DNA of 8,209 nucleotides, from assembly GCA_028865845.1 (NCBI GenBank), contig JAGWJK010000145.1, positions 1-8,209 of the forward strand. The letters run 5' to 3'. The notes beneath the pieces were generated by a model. That model did no database searches, had not been told where the DNA came from, and saw nothing but the letters and a program-made list of their open reading frames with translations. The number at the start of each line of letters is the position of its first letter. Position 1 is the stretch's first letter. Below, in pieces: positions 1 to 5,304 of the stretch. Source of the stretch: Rhizobiaceae bacterium. GTDB taxonomy: Bacteria; Pseudomonadota; Alphaproteobacteria; Rhizobiales; Rhizobiaceae. The position numbers and the translations under genes were made by a program.

Positions 1-145
1 CGAAATCGGTCTTGGCCTTGTCGTAATAGGCAGCCGCCGCCGGATCGCCGGATTTCCAATCCCAAACGGTGATTTCCTGCGCGGCGGCAGGCACTGCGGC
101 GAGGACGACCCCAGCCAGAAGCATTGCGGAAAACTTGGCATGCAT
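1..145 (-). CDS. Periplasmic sugar-binding protein of an ABC importer (N-terminal 48 residues only)
   Basis: Probable extracellular solute-binding protein of a carbohydrate ABC importer; the gene runs off the left edge. The visible N-terminus has a short basic start (MHAK), a hydrophobic stretch (about residues 6-20) and a signal-peptidase-I-type AAA|QE site near residues 20-23. The mature start, EITVWDWKSGDP, resembles family-1 sugar-binding proteins, whose first beta strand often reads ITVWxW. A strong ribosome site (GGGAGGAA, positions 158-151) sits 5 bases before the ATG. It follows the enolase-family gene by 41 bp on the same strand, so the two are probably co-transcribed, and membrane permeases would be expected further left, out of view. 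That it is a secreted binding protein is well supported; the substrate cannot be told from 48 residues. Confidence 0.8.
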   Translation of the reverse strand, partial: MHAKFSAMLLAGVVLAAVPAAAQEITVWDWKSGDPAAAAYYDKAKTDF

Positions 146-186
146 GTCAGTTCCTCCCGAAAACTGAAAGGCCTTTGGCCCGGATA

Positions 187-1329
187 TCATTTGGCGACGC
201 CGAGGCGCGGATTGGCGGGCGCTTCGCCCAATTGCTCGCGCGGCAACAGCACCGGCCGCGCCCAATCGCGACGCGCGGTTTCGCTGAGCACCAGGCCGTG
301 CCCTGGCCTGTCGGGCGCATAGGCATAGCCGTCGCGGATCTCGATCGGTTCATCGACGAGATGGTCGAAATTCTGGAAGGAATATTCCAGCCATTCGACC
401 TCCGGCAGTGCGACCGCCATGTGAACGCCCATCTCCAAGAACGTGTTGCCGAGGCTGACCGGAATACCCATGTCGGCGGCAAGCCAGCCGATGCGCATGA
501 CGTCGGAAACCTGGCCGTGGACGTTGAGAATATCCGTGCCGTGCGCTTCCATCAGCAGCCGCTTGCCCTGCAGGTCGAGATACTCGCCGGAATTGATCTG
601 CGTCCAGGATGCTGAATGGCGCAGCGTGCGCAGGCCCTCATACTCGTGACGCAGGATCGGGTCCTCGACCCAGAGCAGATCGTGGCCGGCGCGGCGGATC
701 GCCTCCAGCTTCATCAGCGCTTCCTTCGACGACCAGCCTTCATTGGCATCGATCATCACTTCGGAGCCGACGGGTATAACCTGCTGCAGCAGCTTCAGGC
801 GATGCAAGTCGCGCTCGAAATCCGGATGACCGACCTTGATCTTGAAGGCCCGGTAACCGATTTCGGCGGCATAGGCGAACAGTGCCTGATAGGCATCGTC
901 TGAAAGATGAAAGTCGAGGCCACTCGCATAGGCCTTGACGCGGTCGCGGCGGCTCCCGAGCAAGCTGTGCAACGGCAAGCCGACTTCCTTTGCCGCAAGA
1001 TCCCAGAGCGCTACCTGCAGCGCCTCATGAAACGGCAATGACGTGGCGCGCTGATTGCCGCCACGGGGGCGGTTTACCCGATGTACCAGAGCGATCGCCC
1101 TCTGCCCTTCGAGGCCCGGCCAGACCTCGGTCGCGAAGACGCGCTCGATCTCGGCCTGATCCGGAAGCGGCGAAAAAAGCGTCTGAATAAAACCAAGCCC
1201 AACCTCGCCGCTATCGGAAACCAGTTCCAGCGCTGCTACATTCGCGTCGTCGGCACGCACCTGGCTATCGCCAATCACGCGATCGCGGGCGAATTGGAAA
1301 CGGGTGATGCGAAAGGCGGAAATTTTCAT
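187..1329 (-). CDS. Mandelate racemase/muconate lactonizing enzyme family protein (enolase superfamily)
   Basis: A 380-residue cytoplasmic, Mg-dependent enzyme expected to abstract the proton alpha to a carboxylate, typically as a sugar-acid dehydratase, cycloisomerase or epimerase. An N-terminal capping domain (about 1-125) precedes the barrel. Visible catalytic elements are the KxK motif (K163, K165) and metal ligands D194 (MIDANEG), E222 (WVEDP) and E249 (NSGEY), spaced as in mandelate racemase. D266 and E315 (WLE) are also kept. The His expected in the mandelate racemase His-Asp dyad is missing: the segment reads PVSLGNTF (290-297). A His (H271) stands five residues after D266. The ATG at 1329 starts MKISAF, a normal family start. 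The frame stays open upstream but that stretch overlaps the regulator and is not family-like. No clear Shine-Dalgarno is seen, unlike most neighbours. It is divergent from the GntR gene and followed by the binding-protein gene. Family certain; reaction unknown. Confidence 0.9.
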   Translation of the reverse strand: MKISAFRITRFQFARDRVIGDSQVRADDANVAALELVSDSGEVGLGFIQTLFSPLPDQAEIERVFATEVWPGLEGQRAIALVHRVNRPRGGNQRATSLPFHEALQVALWDLAAKEVGLPLHSLLGSRRDRVKAYASGLDFHLSDDAYQALFAYAAEIGYRAFKIKVGHPDFERDLHRLKLLQQVIPVGSEVMIDANEGWSSKEALMKLEAIRRAGHDLLWVEDPILRHEYEGLRTLRHSASWTQINSGEYLDLQGKRLLMEAHGTDILNVHGQVSDVMRIGWLAADMGIPVSLGNTFLEMGVHMAVALPEVEWLEYSFQNFDHLVDEPIEIRDGYAYAPDRPGHGLVLSETARRDWARPVLLPREQLGEAPANPRLGVAK

Positions 1330-1334
1330 GAGGA

Positions 1335-1363
1335 TTGGACTTTGATCTATTAACGTGTTTATC
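1335..1363 (+). promoter_or_regulatory. Possible promoter of the GntR gene
   Basis: TTGGAC (1335-1340) and TTTATC (1358-1363) are separated by 17 bp and lie 25 bp before the regulator ATG. The -35 is fair and the -10 weak (3 of 6 to consensus). The perfect palindrome begins inside the -10, which would suit autorepression. Alphaproteobacterial promoters are loose, so this is only a candidate. Confidence 0.3.
1342..1353. promoter_or_regulatory. Degenerate second operator copy
   Basis: TTGATCTATTAA is an imperfect inverted repeat (TTGAT-CT-ATTAA) that matches the core of the perfect palindrome at 1363-1374 at 9 of 12 positions. The two centres are 21 bp apart, about two helical turns, which would place two regulator dimers on the same DNA face. 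Binding by the adjacent GntR-family protein is inference. Confidence 0.45.
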
Positions 1364-1376
1364 TGATCTATCAGAT
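1361..1376. promoter_or_regulatory. Perfect 16-bp palindrome, candidate operator of the GntR regulator
   Basis: ATCTGAT-CT-ATCAGAT is a perfect inverted repeat with 7-bp arms and a 2-bp centre. It lies in the 59-bp gap between the divergent enolase-family and GntR genes. Short palindromes of this size are the usual targets of FCD-type GntR dimers, and their position between divergent genes is typical of an autoregulated local repressor. It overlaps the likely start region of both transcripts, so occupancy could block both. The palindrome is seen directly; the protein partner is inferred. Confidence 0.6.
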
Positions 1377-1383
1377 GCGCAAT

Positions 1384-1412
1384 GTAATATGACAGACACG
1401 AGAACTCTGCAA
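1384..1412 (-). promoter_or_regulatory. Possible promoter of the enolase-family/binding-protein unit
   Basis: On the minus strand TTGCAG (1412-1407) and TATTAC (1389-1384) are 17 bp apart, 3 of 6 and 4 of 6 to the sigma-70 consensus. Transcription would start near 1377, leaving a leader of about 48 bases that contains both palindromic boxes. It lies over the first codons of the divergent regulator. Weak evidence. Confidence 0.3.
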
Positions 1413-2105
1413 GTGGCGAAGAGAACAAAAAACACGAATCGATCCGAGGATGTCGCACCCGCGCGCCGTTTGAGTGACGAGGCCTATGACCGAATTCTGG
1501 AGGCGTTGTTTGAGCGCCGCGTCCAGGCAGGCGCCTTCGTCTCGCAAAACGAATTGTCTGAAATCGTCGACGTGCCGGTCGCACCCCTGCGGGATGCCCT
1601 GCGCATGCTGGAGGCGGAAGGGATCCTGAAGATTCATCCGCGTTCCGGCATTCAATTCGTCCGGCCGGGCCTGGAATTGACGCGCTCAACATATCAATTC
1701 CGCTCCATCCTCGAACGCGCCGCGATCAAGATCTTCGCCGAACAGGGCGATGAGACGGAAATCGCGGAAATCTACGATCGTCACACGCGGTTGATTGCGG
1801 CGGTCGAGGAAAACGGGCTGCGGGCGGAGGATATCAAGGAGGCTGAAGCGCTGGAACAGCTTCTGCACAATGCGGTCATCGCCAGCCTGCGCAATCCGCT
1901 GATCGAAACCAGCTATCGGCGCATGCACAACTACCTGCGCCTGCTGCGGCTCGATCGCAAGCTCACAGCGCCGGTGGTGTTGCGGACATTGCGGGAGCAG
2001 CTCGATATTCTCCTCGCCTGCAAGGCACGCGATGCAAAGGCTGCAAAGGCCGCGCTCGACGCCCATTTTCAAGCGGCCATGCAACGCAGCCTCGGTTTCA
2101 TCTGA
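1389..2105 (+). CDS. GntR-family transcriptional regulator, FCD subfamily
   Basis: A 238-residue DNA-binding regulator. A winged helix-turn-helix spans about residues 28-93: the SQNELSEIVDVPVAPLRDAL stretch (52-71) holds the two HTH helices, and LEAEGILKIHPRSGIQFV forms the wing. A helical FCD ligand-binding domain follows (about 98-233). FCD proteins usually sense a sugar acid or other carboxylate. Here the usual metal-ligand pattern is incomplete: H160 and H226 are present, but Glu (E156) stands for the usual Asp and Gln (Q204) for the middle His. No convincing Shine-Dalgarno precedes the ATG at 1389; a TTG at 1335 and a GTG at 1413 are in-frame alternatives. Divergent from the enolase-family gene, it probably controls that gene and itself through the palindromes at 1342-1376, and perhaps the other sugar genes. 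The effector is unknown. Confidence is high for family, moderate for start. Confidence 0.9.
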   Translation: MTDTRTLQVAKRTKNTNRSEDVAPARRLSDEAYDRILEALFERRVQAGAFVSQNELSEIVDVPVAPLRDALRMLEAEGILKIHPRSGIQFVRPGLELTRSTYQFRSILERAAIKIFAEQGDETEIAEIYDRHTRLIAAVEENGLRAEDIKEAEALEQLLHNAVIASLRNPLIETSYRRMHNYLRLLRLDRKLTAPVVLRTLREQLDILLACKARDAKAAKAALDAHFQAAMQRSLGFI

Positions 2106-2118
2106 TCCGGCTCGCGTC

Positions 2119-2172
2119 CGGACATATCGCGCAAAAGCTCGCGGCGCTCTTGCGACAACGGCATGCGAAACA
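2119..2172. repeat. Decayed copy of a rhizobial intergenic palindromic repeat (tentative)
   Basis: The stretch from CGGACATATCGCGCAAAAG to CTCTTGCGACAACGGCATGC forms an imperfect inverted repeat (8 of 11 pairs around a GC-rich loop). It resembles, from memory, a dispersed rhizobial intergenic palindrome of the form ACATGTCGCGCAAAA...GACATGC. It fills the first half of the 109-bp gap between the convergent regulator and SDR genes. Identity as a repeat family member cannot be shown from one window. Confidence 0.35.
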
Positions 2173-2179
2173 AGGTTCC

Positions 2180-2215
2180 AAGCGGGAAGCGGACCCGAAG
2201 GACCGCGACCCGCTT
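2180..2215 (-). terminator. Hairpin with UUCG loop at the end of the SDR gene
   Basis: Two 16-base arms (2180-2195 and 2200-2215) pair at 13 positions around a 4-base loop. Read on the minus strand, the loop is UUCG closed by C-G, an unusually stable tetraloop. The stem begins in the last base of the SDR stop codon. No long T-run follows on either strand, so it may act as an mRNA 3'-end stabiliser or a weak terminator between the convergent genes rather than a classic intrinsic terminator. Confidence 0.5.
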
Positions 2216-2988
2216 TAGTGCATCACCCAGCCGCCATCGACATTCAGCGTCTGGCCCGTGATGAAGGAGGCGGCATCCGATGCAAAGAACATCAGCGCAT
2301 TGGCGATGTCGGCAGGCGAACCGCGCCGCTTGACCGCCTGATGATCCAGCACGAAATGCGTATAGCCCTCGGGATCCGGATGGATCTTTTCGGCATCGGT
2401 CGGAAACGCGCCGGGAGAGACGGCATTGACTGTGATGCCGTAGGCGCCGAATTCGCGCGCCCATGCTCGCGTCAGGCCGATCAACGCCCCCTTCGACTGC
2501 ACATAGGGGGATAGATTTGCCCAGCCACCATAGGCGGTGACGCTGGCGATATTGATGATCCGCCCCCAGCCCCTGGCGCGCATATGCGGCAGTGCCACCT
2601 GGACGCAGACAATGCCTGCATCGACGTTGACGCGCTGTACTGCCTGGCTCTCCTCGATGGAGTAATCTTCGAAGGGCTTGGACGGATAGATCGCGGCGTT
2701 GTTGATGACGACATCGAAGCCGCCGACGTCCTTCGAAATCGCCTCCAGCGACCGACGCAGATTGGCGAGATCGGAGAGATCGAGCGCTTCGACCACGAGG
2801 CCCTTCAGCCCTTCCCTTTCCGCCAGCGCCACGAGGTTTGCGATCTTTTCGGGATTGTTGTCGATCGCAACCACGCGGGCACCCGCCCGCAGGAAATTCA
2901 ACGTCGTCTCCGTGTCGAGGCCACCGGCGGCGCCAGTATAGAGGATGGTCCTGTTCGCGATCGAGATCTGAGACGTCGAACCACTCAT
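2215..2988 (-). CDS. SDR-family NAD(P)-dependent oxidoreductase
   Basis: A 257-residue classical short-chain dehydrogenase, expected to interconvert a hydroxyl and a ketone on a sugar or sugar acid in the cytoplasm. The Rossmann segment TGAAGGLD (18-25) keeps two of the usual glycines but has Asp25 where TGxxxGxG has its last Gly. D43 at the end of beta-2 (VVAIDNN) favours NAD over NADP. NNA (96-98), N121, catalytic S149, Y162 and K166 (YVQSK) and the PG motif (192-193) are all present, so the active site looks intact. The C-terminus ITGQTLNVDGGW is typical. The ATG overlaps the upstream stop codon as ATGA, and GGAGG lies 6 bases before it inside the preceding gene, so translation is probably coupled. 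Substrate unknown. Confidence 0.92.
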   Translation of the reverse strand: MSGSTSQISIANRTILYTGAAGGLDTETTLNFLRAGARVVAIDNNPEKIANLVALAEREGLKGLVVEALDLSDLANLRRSLEAISKDVGGFDVVINNAAIYPSKPFEDYSIEESQAVQRVNVDAGIVCVQVALPHMRARGWGRIINIASVTAYGGWANLSPYVQSKGALIGLTRAWAREFGAYGITVNAVSPGAFPTDAEKIHPDPEGYTHFVLDHQAVKRRGSPADIANALMFFASDAASFITGQTLNVDGGWVMH

Positions 2989-4166
2989 GAGCGGCCTCCG
3001 ATCGGCAGGTGATTGCCCGACGGCTGCGGAAAATCCTCGGCCGGCTGCCTGGCAAGGCCGGCAATGCGCTTCTCGCTCGCGGCAATCGCCTCGGCATCGA
3101 CGAGGATGCGGAAGATGCTGTCGTAGCGCCGCTCCTCGCCATGCTCCAGCCAGATAAGCTCGCCGCGTTCGCGTGCGGCGCCATGGCCTGTAACATGATT
3201 GGTCGAGGGCTCGATGCCCACCGCATACTGTCCCGCCTGCAGGTTCTGCCATTCGTACATGCAGGGGAACTGGTCCTTGCGCGTCACGACCTCGAAGCCG
3301 ATGCCGAGCCGATCGTTGACCAGTGCCACCGGCACCTCGCCGTTCTGATCGGCCGCCATTTCGTGCTGCCAGACCTGTTCGTGGAAATTCATCTGCGGCG
3401 CCGGCATGGAGCGGTAGCCGACACCCTGCTTGCGGTAGTCCTCACCGGTATGGGCCGCCCAGACCACGTCCTTGATGGGCGCCAGATACCGCGAACCCTC
3501 CGCCAGCACGGGATGACCGGCGTTGATGTGGTAGCAATACATATGCGGCGTGCGATAGAAGCCACGATTGACCACTCTGTCCGTCAGCTTAATGTCGTTG
3601 GTTCCGACCTTGATTTCGATGCGGCGCACGAGTTCGAGATGTTCGCCAAAGACGGCGCCCTGCGTGACGGTCCCCTCGCACCAGAGAAAACATTCATCAC
3701 CTTCCCAGCGCTCGCCATAACCGGCGAGCTTACCGGGGATGGTGCCGATGCGGCCGTGGATCGAATGGCTGACCGTCTTTCGCGGCCCGTAGACATAATG
3801 GTCGGCCGGCTCGTCATACATGAAGAGAATGTGGTCGAGGCCGCAGGTCACCATCAGGCCCGAGAACGACCGCAACCAGGCTAGCCCGCCCTCGCCTTCA
3901 TATTCGGCAAGGCCCGGATGTTTGAAGCCGGACGGGGAATGCCACCCGATCGCCATGCCGCGATAATCGCAGTCGGCAATATCGAACGATCGGTCGATCA
4001 GCACGGTAAAGCGCAAGCCCGTGCCGCTGCGAAACTCCAGCATGCGGATGCCGCGCTCGACACCATCGCCAAGCGTCATCAGCCGCACGCCGGCGAATTG
4101 CGACAAGGATCCCGCGCTGGCAGCGAGGTCGCGGCGCGACTTCGTCTCCCCGTATAGTTCGACCAT
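2985..4166 (-). CDS. DUF4432 family, aldose 1-epimerase-like protein
   Basis: A 393-residue protein with the look of the DUF4432 branch of galactose-mutarotase-like beta-sandwich folds, probably converting sugar anomers or a related cyclic derivative. Supporting stretches are LEFRSGTGLRFTVLIDRSFD (43-62), SFSGLMVTCGLDH (100-112), SIHGRIG (135-141), YCYHINAGHPVL (210-221) and VGIEPSTNHVTG (316-327). H137, H213, H218 and E319 are the likely catalytic or sugar-binding residues, by analogy with mutarotases. There is no signal peptide, so it acts in the cytoplasm. The start at 4166 follows an AAGGAAAG ribosome site. The frame is open to 4310, but that part covers an intergenic repeat. It shares an ATGA overlap with the downstream SDR. 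It could have its own promoter after the 200-bp gap, though none is obvious. Fold assignment good; reaction unproven. Confidence 0.85.
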   Translation of the reverse strand: MVELYGETKSRRDLAASAGSLSQFAGVRLMTLGDGVERGIRMLEFRSGTGLRFTVLIDRSFDIADCDYRGMAIGWHSPSGFKHPGLAEYEGEGGLAWLRSFSGLMVTCGLDHILFMYDEPADHYVYGPRKTVSHSIHGRIGTIPGKLAGYGERWEGDECFLWCEGTVTQGAVFGEHLELVRRIEIKVGTNDIKLTDRVVNRGFYRTPHMYCYHINAGHPVLAEGSRYLAPIKDVVWAAHTGEDYRKQGVGYRSMPAPQMNFHEQVWQHEMAADQNGEVPVALVNDRLGIGFEVVTRKDQFPCMYEWQNLQAGQYAVGIEPSTNHVTGHGAARERGELIWLEHGEERRYDSIFRILVDAEAIAASEKRIAGLARQPAEDFPQPSGNHLPIGGRS

Positions 4167-4226
4167 GATGTCTTTCCTTCTGTGCTTTTGGTCCCGCATG
4201 CTGCGAAGGCAGGCGATAGATGCGAC

Positions 4227-4324
4227 AGAGCGGTTCAGCTTTTCACGGAAGCCGAGAACCGCTCTATCCTTTTGTTCTTTCACAATTCCGGACGGAAAAC
4301 CGCGGAGCACTTTTCCTGAAATTG
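4227..4324. repeat. RIME-like intergenic mosaic element with two palindromes
   Basis: The 201-bp gap before the DUF4432 gene holds two adjacent inverted repeats. The first has perfect 10-bp arms AGAGCGGTTC (4227-4236) and GAACCGCTCT (4256-4265) around a 19-base loop. The second is imperfect, from CAATTCCGGACGGAAAA (4283-4299) to TTTTCCTGAAATTG (4311-4324). Two palindromes in about 100 bp match my recollection of RIME1, the Rhizobium-specific intergenic mosaic element (about 108 bp). Copies usually lie between genes and may affect mRNA folding. Structure seen directly; family name is inference. The remainder of the gap (4167-4226) shows only the ribosome site. Confidence 0.6.
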
Positions 4325-4330
4325 CTCTCG

Positions 4331-4360
4331 AAAGCGGCCGGATCGAAACAATCCGGCCGC
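4331..4360 (-). terminator. Hairpin terminator after the TIM-barrel gene
   Basis: Perfect 10-bp arms, GCGGCCGGAT (4334-4343) and ATCCGGCCGC (4351-4360), flank a 7-base loop starting 7 bases past the isomerase stop codon. On the minus strand the stem is followed by only TTT, then CGAGAG. It is a strong stem with a short T-run, so a probable but leaky end of the ATPase/dehydrogenase/isomerase unit. Confidence 0.6.
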
Positions 4361-4367
4361 GATAGTT

Positions 4368-5282
4368 TTATAGACCCTGGGCGCGCAGCTTGCCGTCAAG
4401 GAATTTCTTGGCGCGCGGAACATCCGATTCATCGAGATGTTCGATGATAACAGGAATATTCGGATGCTTCTGCGCCAGCCGCTTCAGGTAGAGATCGTAA
4501 TTCAACGAGCCGAGGCCGGGTGCCGGCAGTTCGATTTCGCCGACGCCGCGGAAGGTATGGCTTTCCAGCGCGTCGTCGTCGCCGATATCGGCATGCTTCT
4601 CGCTCTTGTCCGTGCCGGACCGCTTGACGTCCTTGGCATGGCCGATCTTGATCTTATCCGACAGCGTATCGAAGACCTGGTTGAGGATCGCGTCCATGCG
4701 GTCGATATTATGGGTCTCGAAATAGTTCGTCGGATCCATCAACAGGCCAAGGCCGGGATGATCGACCTGGGCGAACATCTTCACCGTTTCCTCGACCGAG
4801 CCAACGACGTTGTTTACATAGGTTTCGAGCAGGAAGACGGCGCCGTGATCATAGGCATGCTGGGCAAGGTCGGCGATGACCTTGCGGCATTCCTCGAAGC
4901 CTTCTTCGGTCTTGTTCTTCGGATGATGAACCCAGTCGGACTCGGTGTTGTACGTGCCGGTTTCCGAAATCACGTAAGGCGTCCCGAGATACTGCGCGTT
5001 GGCGATGATCTCCTTGAGATAGCCGACGCGGCGGGCGCGCTCTTCCTTGTCCGGGTGGATGATGTTGGTATAGCCGGAAATGCAGGAGATCGGCAGGTTA
5101 TGATCGCGGAACGTCTCGCGGATGCGGATGCACTTGTCCTTGGTGATCTGGCCGGCCGAGACATCGATATCCTTGAAGTGCATGTCGAGCTGCACGGTGT
5201 TGAAATCGAGCGCGCGGATCTTCTTCGCGGTCTCCTCCAGGCCATAGGGGAAATAGCCGGTGAAAATACCTGTCTGCATCAT
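4368..5282 (-). CDS. Sugar phosphate isomerase/epimerase family TIM-barrel protein
   Basis: A 304-residue member of the xylose-isomerase-like TIM-barrel group (AP endonuclease family 2 fold), cytoplasmic and metal dependent. The characteristic metal ligands are visible in order: E153 (LLETYVNN), D183 (LLMDPTNYFE), H215 (IGHAKD) and E281 (VIIEHLDE). Relatives include IolE/IolI-type inositol enzymes, ketose 3-epimerases and enzymes that act on 3-keto-glycosides. The sequence alone does not separate these. The start at 5282 is the first of two adjacent ATG codons, with GGGAGGAA 7 bases upstream. It lies 22 bp after the Gfo/Idh/MocA dehydrogenase gene, so the two are very likely co-transcribed; this pairing is common in inositol and oxidised-sugar pathways. 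A hairpin follows its stop codon. Confidence 0.9.
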   Translation of the reverse strand: MMQTGIFTGYFPYGLEETAKKIRALDFNTVQLDMHFKDIDVSAGQITKDKCIRIRETFRDHNLPISCISGYTNIIHPDKEERARRVGYLKEIIANAQYLGTPYVISETGTYNTESDWVHHPKNKTEEGFEECRKVIADLAQHAYDHGAVFLLETYVNNVVGSVEETVKMFAQVDHPGLGLLMDPTNYFETHNIDRMDAILNQVFDTLSDKIKIGHAKDVKRSGTDKSEKHADIGDDDALESHTFRGVGEIELPAPGLGSLNYDLYLKRLAQKHPNIPVIIEHLDESDVPRAKKFLDGKLRAQGL

Positions 5283-5304
5283 GATGTGGTTCCTCCCTTG
5301 GAAT

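Noticed and set aside
164..178. Small GGCC-AAA-GGCC hairpin between the enolase-family and binding-protein genes
   Set aside because: A 4-bp stem with a short T-run is too weak to call an attenuator or processing site.
1330..1692. Upstream extension of the enolase-family reading frame to 501 residues
   Set aside because: It overlaps the GntR gene and the operator region, is not family-like, and the ATG at 1329 gives a normal full-length enzyme.
2069..3226. 385-residue minus-strand reading frame overlapping the SDR in another frame
   Set aside because: Composition is Arg/Ser/Ala rich with no recognisable motif, and the in-frame SDR has all family residues; a shadow of GC-biased codons.
3009..3884. 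291-residue plus-strand reading frame antisense to the DUF4432 gene
   Set aside because: Same reason: no motif, no ribosome site, and the opposite strand codes for a recognisable protein.
4215..4221. GATAGAT upstream of the DUF4432 gene, matching the operator core
   Set aside because: The flanks do not form the palindrome, and the same 7-mer occurs at 2510-2516 and 2685-2691 inside the SDR gene, so chance is enough.
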